Positions 17,593-25,870 of a stretch of DNA of 64,000 nucleotides are shown here, piece by piece. The notes beneath the pieces were generated by a model. That model had not been told where the DNA came from, did not search any database, and saw only the letters and a program-made list of their open reading frames with translations. The stretch is from CAKZNE01 sp964485405. GTDB lineage: Bacteria; Bacteroidota; Bacteroidia; Flavobacteriales; Schleiferiaceae. A program made the position numbers and the translations under genes. The stretch covers positions 124,001-188,000 of the forward strand of contig CAZAJG010000001.1 of NCBI GenBank assembly GCA_964485405.1. Reading direction: 5' to 3'. The stretch's first letter is position 1. Every line of letters starts with the position of its first letter.

Positions 17593-18939
17593 TTACTTCT
17601 TAGTCGCTTCTTTGATGAAATCATCAAAAGAAACCTCTTTTTCGTTCAACTTTAAATTCTCTTTAAAGAATTTCACTAATTTTTCAGTGAACAGCTGCTC
17701 AGTAATTCGTTGAGCCTCTTCTTTGTTACCTAAAACATTTTTTGCGATAGCATCTAAATCCATACCCTCAGGCATTTGGCCATATTGAGCCATTTGCTGA
17801 GCCACTAAACCTTTAGCGAACTCGGTTAACTCTTCTGGGGTTACTTCAATATTGTGGTCCTTTACCACCTTACTTTCTACCAACTGCCACTTCATGGAGT
17901 CTCTCATGTCTCCATACTGCTGCTCAACTTCATCTGCGGGAATAGGATTCTCTCCAGAAGTTTGCAACCATTTCTTTAAGAACTCATCGGGCAATTCAAA
18001 TTTGGCCTTCTTAAGCACCACTTGTCTTACATCATCATAAAATTTACGTTCGCTCTCGCCAATAAACATTCTCTCTGCATCTTCTTTCACCTTCGCGTAA
18101 AACTCTTCCTTCCCATTTACAGTTCCTTCACCAAAAACTTTATCAAATAGCTCTTGATTCATTTCTGCACCATCAAGCTTACTTACCTCTTCTATAGTCA
18201 ATTCAAAAGACCCTGTACTTGCTTCAATCTGTTCAGGTGTTACTTTTAGCAACCCACTTAGGTTGAAGTCTGCCTTAAATGCCTTTTTGGCATCTATAAC
18301 AACTACATCCTTTATTTTTTTACCCGTAAGCGCTTTGATTGATTTTTTATCCTCTACACTTTCCATGGTGAAAGTGGCCTCACTATTAACCCCTTCTTCT
18401 ACCTTGTTTCCTTCTCCATCTAATTCAGCGAATTGCGCTTTTACAATACTATCCTTCTCTATACTTTCTGGATAACTCATGGTGCCAAATCTTTTGGCAT
18501 AATCGCTCGCATAACGTTCCACCATTTTTTCATCGGCTACAATTTTTAAGTAGTCAACTTTGGTCTTTTTATTTATGGCAAGCTCAAATTCTGGAGCTAG
18601 TCCCAATTCAAAATCAAAAACAAATTCAGTTTGAGAATCCCAATCAATATCTTCTTGAAGAACAGGTAAAGGGTTACCAAGGATATCAATCTTCTCTTCT
18701 TGAATGTGATTGTAAACTGCTTGCTGTAAAATCTGATTTACTTCTTCTATAAGAATCGCCTTGCCATATTGCTTTTTCACTAATGAGGCAGGCACATGGC
18801 CTGGTCTAAATCCAGGAATATTGGCACGTTTACGGTAATCTGTTAATTGCTTGTCTACCTTTCCTTGGTAATCTTCCGGCTTAATCTCTACGCTTAACAT
18901 TGCGTTTAAATCGCCTGTATTCTTGATTGTTACGTTCAT
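17593..18939 (-). CDS. tig: trigger factor (ribosome-associated chaperone)
   Basis: A 448-residue trigger factor. The N-terminal ribosome-binding domain ends in the signature IPGFRPGHVPASLVKKQYG at about residues 40-58 (canonical GFRxGxxP). The central region should be the FKBP-like domain, and the remainder is the charged helical C-terminal domain (FELPDEFLKKWLQTSGENPI, VTPEELTEFAKGLVAQQMAQYG). Bacteroidota trigger factors are divergent in the FKBP part and I could not identify PPIase active-site residues. Position before clpP supports the call. Confidence 0.92.
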   Translation of the reverse strand: MNVTIKNTGDLNAMLSVEIKPEDYQGKVDKQLTDYRKRANIPGFRPGHVPASLVKKQYGKAILIEEVNQILQQAVYNHIQEEKIDILGNPLPVLQEDIDWDSQTEFVFDFELGLAPEFELAINKKTKVDYLKIVADEKMVERYASDYAKRFGTMSYPESIEKDSIVKAQFAELDGEGNKVEEGVNSEATFTMESVEDKKSIKALTGKKIKDVVVIDAKKAFKADFNLSGLLKVTPEQIEASTGSFELTIEEVSKLDGAEMNQELFDKVFGEGTVNGKEEFYAKVKEDAERMFIGESERKFYDDVRQVVLKKAKFELPDEFLKKWLQTSGENPIPADEVEQQYGDMRDSMKWQLVESKVVKDHNIEVTPEELTEFAKGLVAQQMAQYGQMPEGMDLDAIAKNVLGNKEEAQRITEQLFTEKLVKFFKENLKLNEKEVSFDDFIKEATKK

Positions 18940-18976
18940 GAATCTCTAATTTCTTTGACCCAAATTTTTGGGAGCG

Positions 18977-18984
18977 CAAAGGTA
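18977..18984 (-). promoter_or_regulatory. -7 element of the tig promoter
   Basis: On the minus strand TACCTTTG matches TAnnTTTG, 38 bases before the tig start. The -33 region is AT-rich without a clean TTG at the right distance. Confidence 0.5.
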
Positions 18985-19131
18985 ATCAAAATCAAATTTT
19001 ATCTCTATATGTTGTGCGATTAATTAGCGGAAATGCATGGATCAACGAAAATTAACTATTTTTAGCTCGTGTAGAAGGCCTTATGACGTTGAAAATCTAA
19101 AATCAAAACTCACTATTTAAAAATAAAATCA

Positions 19132-20247
19132 ATGAGGTTTCTAACTATTACCTTATCGCTGTTTTGCCTGTTAAGTTTTAATGCTAATGCTCAAAAGAAG
19201 TTATCTGGACATATAAACACGGGACTACTCTTTCCTTTCAACGACTTTTCTGACAACAGTTTCCGTGGTGTAAAACCCAACTCTTTTGTTAGTATCGGTT
19301 TGGGATATGATTTACCCAAAGACTTCCGCCTGAGAGGAGATTTAAACGCAGGTTTACTGAATGGAGATAATAATATTGCTTTTTACGAAACCTCTTTTTA
19401 TGAAGCTCATTTATTTGCAGAGTATAACGTTCTTAAGCTTATTGATTCTTACAAAAAATCAAAATTTCAAGTAAATGTTAATGCTGGTACAGGTTTAATA
19501 TTTTATTACTCCAAATTATACGATATTACTACACGTGCCCGTATAGCGGAATCACCTAATCCAGCAGAATCAAGCTATTCTGCAAACCCTATGCTAACCG
19601 CTGGCTTTAATCTTGGATACGCTATCACGCCCAACCTTAATATCCACCTAGGCTATACGCAAAGAGCCATTTTATTTAATGACTTTATGGATGCTTTTGA
19701 CAATGGCGATGCAAACGACTATTATGGAGGTTTGAATGTAGGAATGTCTTTCACTTTTAAAAAGGTAAAGGATAAAACCAAAGTAGAAGTTGACAAGAAA
19801 AGATACAACAACATGATAGCCACTATCGACAGTCTGGATAAAGCAGCTTCCAAAGCAAGTCCAGAAAAAATGGCTCGGCTAGAAATGGAATCTCAAGAGA
19901 AAGATTTAAAAATTAGTGCCTTAGAGTCTACAATAGACAGTATGAATACTAGAGTAGCCAGCGTAGGCACAGATCGTCCTGGCCAATCCAACGCATCAGC
20001 TGATGCAGAAGCTATTCTATCTAATGTTCAATATCGAATTATTGTAGGAAGTATGCCAACAAGAGAATTGGCTCAGAAATGGATATCCAGAAGCAATCTT
20101 GATCAGTCTGAAATGGTTGTGGTTTATGTAGAAGACATTGATACTTACAGAATTATCTATAAGTCTTACGATTCTTTTGCTGCAGCTAAGAAGGAACTTC
20201 CATCTGTAAAATCTTCCGTGCCTGATGCCTGGATCATCAAGCTTTAA
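19132..20247 (+). CDS. outer membrane beta-barrel protein with coiled coil and SPOR-like C-terminus
   Basis: A 371-residue exported protein. A signal peptide (cleavage near NANAQ, residue 21) leads into about 200 residues of alternating amphipathic strands ending in GLNVGMSFTF, typical of an outer membrane barrel. Residues 225-285 are charged and heptad-like (DSLDKAASKASPEKMARLEM), a coiled coil. The last about 75 residues (YRIIVGSMPTRELAQKWI ... YRIIYKSYDSFAAAKKEL) resemble a SPOR domain, which binds denuded peptidoglycan. The combination suggests a barrel tethered to the cell wall. The exact family is not recognised. Confidence 0.7.
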   Translation: MRFLTITLSLFCLLSFNANAQKKLSGHINTGLLFPFNDFSDNSFRGVKPNSFVSIGLGYDLPKDFRLRGDLNAGLLNGDNNIAFYETSFYEAHLFAEYNVLKLIDSYKKSKFQVNVNAGTGLIFYYSKLYDITTRARIAESPNPAESSYSANPMLTAGFNLGYAITPNLNIHLGYTQRAILFNDFMDAFDNGDANDYYGGLNVGMSFTFKKVKDKTKVEVDKKRYNNMIATIDSLDKAASKASPEKMARLEMESQEKDLKISALESTIDSMNTRVASVGTDRPGQSNASADAEAILSNVQYRIIVGSMPTRELAQKWISRSNLDQSEMVVVYVEDIDTYRIIYKSYDSFAAAKKELPSVKSSVPDAWIIKL

Positions 20248-20320
20248 TGTAAGCTTGCCATCCACTTTACATTGTTAATATTAATAGCTTACCCTACAAT
20301 CAGTTGAGGTAGTACACCGT

Positions 20321-20328
20321 TATCTTTG
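20321..20328 (+). promoter_or_regulatory. -7 element of the exbB-exbD-tonB-folC operon
   Basis: TATCTTTG, an exact TAnnTTTG match, 22 bases before the exbB ATG. A TTG lies 14 bases upstream (20304-20306), shorter than the usual spacing. Confidence 0.55.
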
Positions 20329-20350
20329 GAAGATTAAATAAAATCTATCC

Positions 20351-21046
20351 ATGCATATACCTTTTTTACAGATTGTAGATAACTCAGCAGAAACAGTTCA
20401 GGAGCCCGTTGAAAAAACCTTGAGCATAATGGAGCTCGTTACCGGAGGAGGAGTTGGTGGCATATTAATTATGTCTATACTTTTCATCCTATCCATTATT
20501 GCTGTTTACATTTTTATTGAGCGCTATAACTCTATTAATAGGGCGAATAAAATTGATGACAACTTCATCAACAATATTAAAGATCATGTAAGTAAGGGTA
20601 GTTTAGATGCAGCCATCGCACTTTGTCAAAACGAAAACTCACCTATCTCTAGAATGATTGAAAAAGGGATCAATCGAATTGGAAAACCCTTAAAGGACAT
20701 CAATGCGGCCATCGAAAACACAGGAAAACTTGAAGTGAGCAAGTTGGAAAAGAACATCCCTACCATGGCCACTATTGCAGGAGCTGCTCCAATGATTGGT
20801 TTCCTGGGAACGGTTATAGGTATGATTTTAGCCTTCCACGAAATGGCAGCTGCAGGCGGCCAGATTGATATTGAACTTTTAGCAGAAGGTATTTATACCG
20901 CCATGACAACGACTGTAGGCGGCTTAGCTGTTGGTATTATTGCTTACATCGGCTACAACCTTTTAGTAAGTCGTGTAGACAAGGTTGTATATAATATGGA
21001 GGCAAATGCCATGGAATTTATGGACTTACTAAACGAACCGGCATAA
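20351..21046 (+). CDS. exbB: MotA/TolQ/ExbB proton channel family protein
   Basis: A 231-residue inner membrane protein with three hydrophobic segments (about residues 35-58, 136-160 and 185-208). The family core is IATMATIAGAAPMIGFLGTVIGMILAFHEMA followed by LAEGIYTAMTTTVGGLAVGIIAYIGYN, in which the conserved Thr and small residues line the proton path. It forms the ion channel that powers TonB-type energy transfer to the outer membrane. It is followed after one base by exbD and then by a TonB-like gene, so ExbB rather than TolQ or MotA is the best name. Confidence 0.9.
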   Translation: MHIPFLQIVDNSAETVQEPVEKTLSIMELVTGGGVGGILIMSILFILSIIAVYIFIERYNSINRANKIDDNFINNIKDHVSKGSLDAAIALCQNENSPISRMIEKGINRIGKPLKDINAAIENTGKLEVSKLEKNIPTMATIAGAAPMIGFLGTVIGMILAFHEMAAAGGQIDIELLAEGIYTAMTTTVGGLAVGIIAYIGYNLLVSRVDKVVYNMEANAMEFMDLLNEPA

Positions 21047-21047
21047 G

Positions 21048-21440
21048 ATGGATTTAAAAAGACGAAGTAAGGTAAGTGCAGAGTTTAGCATGTCCAGCAT
21101 GACGGACATCGTTTTCTTGTTGCTTATCTTTTTCATGCTTGCATCCACACTTGTTACCAGTAGCGCATTAGATCTGGTTTTACCCTCATCTAAGGCTCAA
21201 ACGGTAAAGCGAAAGGATGTGGTAGTAAACATTTCGCCCGATGAACGATTCTCTGTTGAATCGGAAATTGTGGGAGAAGCGGAACTGGAAAGACAGATAT
21301 TAAAAAGTGTAGCTGGCGCAGAAGATGCCGTATTGATGCTTAGAGCGGATAAAAGCGTATCCTACGAAAAAGTAGTAATGGTTATGGATATTGCTTATCG
21401 CAACAAGTTAAAAATGATAGCCGCTACCGACCCAAAATAA
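21048..21440 (+). CDS. exbD: ExbD/TolR biopolymer transport protein
   Basis: A 130-residue protein with a short cytoplasmic N-terminus (MDLKRRSKVSAEFSMSSM), one transmembrane helix containing the essential Asp (MTDIVFLLLIFFMLAS, residues 18-33), and a periplasmic domain ending in the VMDIAYRNKLKMIAATDPK block typical of ExbD. It completes the proton-driven motor with the ExbB gene one base upstream. Four bases separate it from the TonB-like gene. Confidence 0.92.
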   Translation: MDLKRRSKVSAEFSMSSMTDIVFLLLIFFMLASTLVTSSALDLVLPSSKAQTVKRKDVVVNISPDERFSVESEIVGEAELERQILKSVAGAEDAVLMLRADKSVSYEKVVMVMDIAYRNKLKMIAATDPK

Positions 21441-21444
21441 GCAT

Positions 21445-22257
21445 ATGAAGAAATACTGGGACACCGAAGAAAAGAAAAGAGCAGCCATAGCTAGTGGAAT
21501 ATTTCACCTAGCTCTATTGTTAATTTTCATCTTTTTTGGACTTAGCTACTATGACCCTAAGCCAGAAAACGGAATTGTTATAAACTTTGGAAACTCAGAA
21601 ACTGGATTTGGGCAACAAGCGGATGGCGCACAACAAGCCACTCCTACCCCTCCCAAAACTCAACCTAAATCACAACAAGTAGAGCAAACTAACGATGATG
21701 CGGTTGACCCGATTCAAACGCAAGATGTTACGGACGCACCAGCCGTAAACACCCAATCATCCCAAAAAGTAGAAGCCCAAGAAACACAGGAAACAACAGA
21801 ACCTGAAGAAGTTAAACCCGATACACGTAAGCTCGATGATTTGTTTCAAACCACTTCTAACTCCAAAGAAGGAGGCGAAGGTGTAAAGGAAGGCTCTGGA
21901 GATCAAGGCAAACCAGAAGGAGATATAAACAGTAGCAACAGAACAGGAAGCGCTGGAGGTGGCGGTGGATCTGGAAACTACCTATTGGGAAATAGGAAAG
22001 CCCTAAATAAGCCGGAACCTAAATACGAATGCGAAGCAGAAGGAAGAGTTGTTGTAAAAATATATGTAGACCGGAATGGCAAGGTTACACGCGCTATACC
22101 GGGTGCTAAAATTACAGGAGGCGCAGCAAGTACCACTACCAACAAGTGCCTTTACGACAAAGCCAAAGCTGCCGCTCTAAAAACCGCTTGGCAAGCTGAT
22201 GGCGATGCCTTACCCCTTCAGATAGGTTACATTATATACAACTTCTACAAGAGCTAA
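21445..22257 (+). CDS. TonB-like energy transducer
   Basis: A 270-residue protein with an N-terminal membrane anchor (residues 17-36). A long hydrophilic linker follows, rich in Gln, Pro, Thr and Glu, with a glycine run at about 172-177. The C-terminal domain of about 75 residues (YECEAEGRVVVKIYVDRNGKV ... YDKAKAAALKTAW) has the TonB C-terminal pattern. It should carry the force of ExbBD to TonB-dependent outer membrane receptors. Two Cys in the C-domain could form a disulfide. Its stop overlaps folC by one base (TAATG). Confidence 0.85.
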   Translation: MKKYWDTEEKKRAAIASGIFHLALLLIFIFFGLSYYDPKPENGIVINFGNSETGFGQQADGAQQATPTPPKTQPKSQQVEQTNDDAVDPIQTQDVTDAPAVNTQSSQKVEAQETQETTEPEEVKPDTRKLDDLFQTTSNSKEGGEGVKEGSGDQGKPEGDINSSNRTGSAGGGGGSGNYLLGNRKALNKPEPKYECEAEGRVVVKIYVDRNGKVTRAIPGAKITGGAASTTTNKCLYDKAKAAALKTAWQADGDALPLQIGYIIYNFYKS

Positions 22258-23474
22258 TGGATTATAAGGAAACATTGGAATGGCTCTTTACACAGCTCCC
22301 AATGTATCAAAGAGTAGGCAAAGCCGCTTACAAGCCAGACCTTAGTAATACAGAGTATTTAATGGAGCTTTTGAGTCATCCTCAAAATGGATTCAAAAGC
22401 GTGCATGTAGCTGGCACCAACGGGAAGGGTTCCGTATCTCATATGTTGGCGTCCGTATTCCAAACCGCAGGTTATAAAACAGGCTTGTACACCTCGCCTC
22501 ATTTAAAGGATTTTAGAGAAAGAATTCGTATAAACGGAGAGGTAATTCCGGAACAAGAGGTAACCGAATTTATAAAAGCATATAAGGCCCCTTTTATTGA
22601 GCGCGAGCTTTCCTTTTTTGAGATGACCGTAGGCTTGGCTTTTGATCATTTTAAGCAGCATAAAGTAGATATTGCCATTGTTGAAACAGGGATGGGCGGT
22701 CGTTTGGATAGCACAAACGTTCTTAAACCAGAATTAAGCATTATAACGAACATCAGCCTAGATCACCAAGCGTATTTGGGAGATAACTTGGCTCAAATCG
22801 CACAAGAAAAAGCTGGTATTATAAAGAAAAATACAGCGGTTGTTATAGGAGAAAGCTTAAGCGAAACAGAAACGGTATTTAGAGCTAAGGCGCAACAACA
22901 AAACAGTGAAATTCATTTTGCTGAAGACAACAAAAGGCAACTTCCCGAAAGCGATCTTAAAGGGTTTTATCAAAGAAAAAACATACAAACCGCTCTATGT
23001 GCGTTTGAATTCTTGGAAAAAAAGGGCTACTCGCTTGAGAACGCTATAAGCGAAGGCTTGCAAAACGTTGTAAAAAACACGGGGTTAAGGGGTAGATGGG
23101 AAGAGTTAAATCAATCTCCAAGGATCATTTGCGATACTGGACATAATGAGAATGCTGTAACAGAACTTATCCAGCAAATTAATGCTCAAGATTTTGAGAA
23201 ACTCCATATCGTTTGGGGAATGGTGAATGATAAGGATAGTAACACCATTTTAAACTTACTACCTACCCATGCTACTTATTACTTCTGTAAACCAAATATT
23301 CCACGAGGTAAAAACGCACAAGATTTGCGCAGTGAAGCTTTACAATATGGACTCATGGGTGAGTACTACCCCAACGCAGCTTTTGCTTTAGCTGAAGCGC
23401 AAAAAAAAGCTCATCCTAAGGATATGATTTTTATTGGTGGTAGCACCTTTGTGGTTGCTGATATTTTACCGTAA
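22257..23474 (+). CDS. folC: folylpolyglutamate synthase / dihydrofolate synthase
   Basis: A 405-residue Mur-ligase-type enzyme that adds glutamate to folates. The P-loop HVAGTNGKGSVSHMLASVF is at about residues 50-68, the conserved substrate segment LYTSPHLKDFRERIRING follows, and IVETGMGGRLDSTNVL supplies the Mg-binding His/Glu region. ICDTGHNENAV in the C-terminal domain corresponds to the glutamate-binding DGAHN block. Length is typical. It is the last gene of the exbB-exbD-tonB operon, a linkage that looks positional rather than functional. Confidence 0.95.
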   Translation: MDYKETLEWLFTQLPMYQRVGKAAYKPDLSNTEYLMELLSHPQNGFKSVHVAGTNGKGSVSHMLASVFQTAGYKTGLYTSPHLKDFRERIRINGEVIPEQEVTEFIKAYKAPFIERELSFFEMTVGLAFDHFKQHKVDIAIVETGMGGRLDSTNVLKPELSIITNISLDHQAYLGDNLAQIAQEKAGIIKKNTAVVIGESLSETETVFRAKAQQQNSEIHFAEDNKRQLPESDLKGFYQRKNIQTALCAFEFLEKKGYSLENAISEGLQNVVKNTGLRGRWEELNQSPRIICDTGHNENAVTELIQQINAQDFEKLHIVWGMVNDKDSNTILNLLPTHATYYFCKPNIPRGKNAQDLRSEALQYGLMGEYYPNAAFALAEAQKKAHPKDMIFIGGSTFVVADILP

Positions 23475-23495
23475 AAAATAGAAGTGTTGCTAAAA

Positions 23496-23888
23496 TTACT
23501 TTAGCATAGTTTTAAGAGAATCAATATGATCTTGTAATTCAGAAATACGTTTGTTTTTCTCTGCAATCAAATCCCTAAATAAGAGCATTACTTCCGAAAC
23601 ATTTCCGCTCATCAATTCTTGTGAACCAGGATATTTGGGTAAATCCTCTTTTAAAATATCAACCTCTTCTCCTGTTTTCTTTTCAATAAAGAATATTTCA
23701 GGACGCACTTTTAGAATGTGACAAAACTTCATGAGTTGATTAATCTGAATGGAGTCCTTGTTCAGGATTTTATGCAGATTTTGTTCTGTAGTTTCTAACT
23801 GATGAGCTACCTCTCTTTTTGAAAGACCTCTAGCCTCAATTAAGTATCTCAGTTTATTGCCTATATGTAGTTCAGAAGATTGTATCAA
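23496..23888 (-). CDS. XRE-type helix-turn-helix regulator with C-terminal coiled coil
   Basis: A 130-residue DNA-binding protein. Residues 8-60 form a Cro/CI-type helix-turn-helix: IGNKLRYLIEARGLSKREVAHQLETTEQNLHKILNKDSIQINQLMKFCHIL. The C-terminal third (VMLLFRDLIAEKNKRISELQDHIDSLKTML) is a leucine-zipper-like coiled coil that would dimerise it. No ligand domain is seen. It is divergent from a promoter at 23906-23936 whose spacer contains a small palindrome, so autoregulation is plausible. It converges on folC with 21 bases between stops. Confidence 0.85.
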   Translation of the reverse strand: MIQSSELHIGNKLRYLIEARGLSKREVAHQLETTEQNLHKILNKDSIQINQLMKFCHILKVRPEIFFIEKKTGEEVDILKEDLPKYPGSQELMSGNVSEVMLLFRDLIAEKNKRISELQDHIDSLKTMLK

Positions 23889-23905
23889 AAAAAAGTTTAA
23901 TCTTT

Positions 23906-23936
23906 TTGGATAATATATCCGTTTTGTTTAGCTTTG
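23906..23936 (+). promoter_or_regulatory. promoter divergent from the XRE regulator, with palindromic operator in the spacer
   Basis: TTG (23906-23908), 20 bases, TAGCTTTG (23929-23936): an exact consensus match on the + strand. Inside the spacer GGATA-ATA-TATCC (23908-23920) is an inverted repeat, 20 bases upstream of the regulator's start codon at 23888. It may be the regulator's operator; binding is inference. Confidence 0.65.
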
Positions 23937-23959
23937 CTTTAAGAAGATATCAATTTTGG

Positions 23960-23994
23960 ATGTATTAAGCACAAGACACAGCACGCTAATACAT
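23960..23994 (+). other. inverted repeat in the leader downstream of the 23906 promoter
   Basis: ATGTATTA (23960-23967) is repeated inverted as TAATACAT (23987-23994) with a 19-base spacer. It would form a hairpin in the leader transcript or a DNA operator. It lies 80 bases ahead of the small ORF at 24076. Confidence 0.4.
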
Positions 23995-24075
23995 TCAAAC
24001 GCTTTGCAGCACAATTCGGTCATGAAACACCAAATCACTGTTTTATTTATTATGTAACTGTAAATCAATATTTTG

Positions 24076-24213
24076 ATGGACAAGGAAATAAACAGCCCTG
24101 AAAACATTGACAAACTCCTTGCTTTTATAAATAAGCGCAAAAGAGAGCTTCATGAGGAGACTCAGCGCTTGATTAAAGCCAATCAAAAAATTATGAACCC
24201 TAAAAAAGACTAA
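24076..24213 (+). CDS. small charged protein, 45 residues, function unknown
   Basis: An ATG at 24076 opens 45 codons ending in TAA. The product is very polar and helical: MDKEINSPENIDKLLAFINK, then a Lys/Arg/Glu-rich run, ending NPKKD. It looks like a single amphipathic helix pair, without signal or membrane segment. Support is the consensus promoter 140 bases upstream and sensible composition; there is no homology I recognise. It could be a target or partner of the divergent XRE regulator, a leader peptide, or chance. The rest of the 468-base stretch 23889-24356 holds only the promoter, the inverted repeat and AT-rich sequence. Confidence 0.4.
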   Translation: MDKEINSPENIDKLLAFINKRKRELHEETQRLIKANQKIMNPKKD

Positions 24214-24356
24214 ACAAAAGAGATACACTTTTTAATCCTTTACACTCATTTGAAAGTAAAACTTTTACTACAGCTTAAAGCACAAAAAGCCTGAGGAACA
24301 AGACACTATAATCAACTTATTGAATAATGTAATTTTTCCAATAAAACAGCTACTTA

Positions 24357-25028
24357 TTAGTCTTCTATAGTTATTAAACCTGTTTTAATAGACCTTACGA
24401 TTAAACCCGCTGTGTTTTTAGCTCCAATTTTTTCCAGTAAGTTTTTACGGTAGGTTTCTATGGTGCGATGACTTACAAAAAGCTTATCTGCAATTTCGCC
24501 TGTAGTTAATTCTTGACAAATAAGTTCTAACACCTCAAACTCTCTGGGTGTAAGCTGTGCTTTATTACTCAAAGACGGTTTTTGAACTCGCTTTTTCTTC
24601 AAGCCTTTAAGCATGATTTCAGATACATGATCATTAAAATAATGATCTTTTTCTATAACCGAGGTTATTGCCTCTTTAAGCTCCGTAGCCGATGTGTTTT
24701 TAACCAGATAACCGTTTACGCCCAAATCAAACATATGCAGTATAAAATCCTCTTGCTGCATCATTGTTAAAATGATAATCTTTACTTCAGGGTGCAAACC
24801 TTTAACCCGTTCAGCGGTTTCCATACCATCCAAATTCGGCATCTTTAGATCCATCAGTATCACATCTGGTAATTCAGGAATCTGCTCTAGCTTATTCAAA
24901 AGATCTAAACCATCCTCCGCCTCTAATATTACCTCAAAGCCTTTTATCTTACTAATAATAAAGGCTAAACCCTCTCTAAAAAGAGTATGATCATCGGCAA
25001 TCGCAATATTAATTTTGTTCTGTTCCAC
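24357..25028 (-). CDS. LuxR-type response regulator (NarL/FixJ)
   Basis: A 223-residue two-component response regulator. The receiver domain has the acidic pair in IAIADDHTLFREGL, the phospho-acceptor Asp in VILMDLKMPNLDG (about residue 61) and the Lys in GYLVKNTSATEL. The C-terminal DNA-binding domain is LuxR-type: LTPREFEVLELICQELTTGEIADKLFVSHRTIETYRKNL. It is transcribed after the histidine kinase (44 bases apart), so the two are a cognate pair. Target genes are unknown. Confidence 0.95.
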   Translation of the reverse strand: MEQNKINIAIADDHTLFREGLAFIISKIKGFEVILEAEDGLDLLNKLEQIPELPDVILMDLKMPNLDGMETAERVKGLHPEVKIIILTMMQQEDFILHMFDLGVNGYLVKNTSATELKEAITSVIEKDHYFNDHVSEIMLKGLKKKRVQKPSLSNKAQLTPREFEVLELICQELTTGEIADKLFVSHRTIETYRKNLLEKIGAKNTAGLIVRSIKTGLITIED

Positions 25029-25072
25029 AACTTCTACTACTTTAAAATAGGATTAATCGCTTTTATTTTGAG

Positions 25073-25870
25073 CTAATAACTTCCTTTAATTTCAAACTCA
25101 AGTCCACCTTCTTTTTTGGAGGTAACCTTGGCCTCTGCCGCTAGCATTTCTACCCTCGAAGCTATGGTTTTGAATCCAAAACCACCAATCTCTGGAGACA
25201 AATATTTCTCATCGTTCCAGTCTAAACCAATACCATTATCCTTGTAATCTAAGCGCCAGGTGTGTGGATCAAAAACCAACCGTACAAGAATGGCACTAGC
25301 CTCAGCATGTTTGATCGTATTATTCATTAATTCATTAACAATCCGATACAAATGCACCTCTTGGTTTGCTGGCAATCGATGCTCGCGATTGTACTTTAAC
25401 TCCACTTTTATAGCTCCGGCCTTATTAATTTGCTCGGCCTCTCTTTCTAATACTCGTACCAAACCAAATTTTTCTAGAGCTGTAGGCACCAAATCATGCG
25501 AAATACTGCGAAGCTTTCCTATAGCTTCATCAAGGATAAGTCCAGATTGATCCACCAATTGCTCAACGGAATCTTCCAGCTCGTGCGTTCTCACTTGGCT
25601 TACATAAAGTTTTATGGTAGAAAGAACACAACCTACCTCATCATGCAAGTCTTGAGCAATTCTATTTCGCTCCTTCTCTTGTGCTTCCAAAGCCGCCACC
25701 AAAAGCTTTTTTTGATGTGTATGTTTAAGCTCCTGAATGTTTATTTTTTGATTGAAAAGTTTACGTTGATAGAAAATAACAAACAGAATAATGGCCAGCG
25801 TAAGCAGAAAAATAACCGCTGTACCAATGAGTATTAACCATAAAAAACCTACTTCTTCGAGCTGAGCCAT
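25073..25870 (-). CDS. sensor histidine kinase (HisKA_3 family)
   Basis: A 265-residue kinase from the ATG at 25868-25870 (MAQLEEVGFLW); an earlier in-frame ATG at 25927 lies deep in the upstream gene and is unlikely. One transmembrane helix (about residues 8-30) is followed by HisKA_3 with the phosphorylated His in RIAQDLHDEVGCVLSTIKL, then an HATPase domain with NNTIKHAEAS (N box), DNGIGLD and GGFGFKTIASRVEMLAAE (G boxes). There is no extracellular sensory domain, so sensing may rely on the membrane protein encoded upstream, which overlaps it by 22 bases. It phosphorylates the LuxR-type regulator encoded downstream. Confidence 0.92.
   Translation of the reverse strand: MAQLEEVGFLWLILIGTAVIFLLTLAIILFVIFYQRKLFNQKINIQELKHTHQKKLLVAALEAQEKERNRIAQDLHDEVGCVLSTIKLYVSQVRTHELEDSVEQLVDQSGLILDEAIGKLRSISHDLVPTALEKFGLVRVLEREAEQINKAGAIKVELKYNREHRLPANQEVHLYRIVNELMNNTIKHAEASAILVRLVFDPHTWRLDYKDNGIGLDWNDEKYLSPEIGGFGFKTIASRVEMLAAEAKVTSKKEGGLEFEIKGSY

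Noticed and set aside
24255..24269. AGTAAAA-C-TTTTACT palindrome after the 45-residue ORF
   Set aside because: Its single-base centre cannot form an RNA hairpin loop, it is AT-only apart from its ends, and it lies at the 3' end of the response regulator gene rather than near a promoter.
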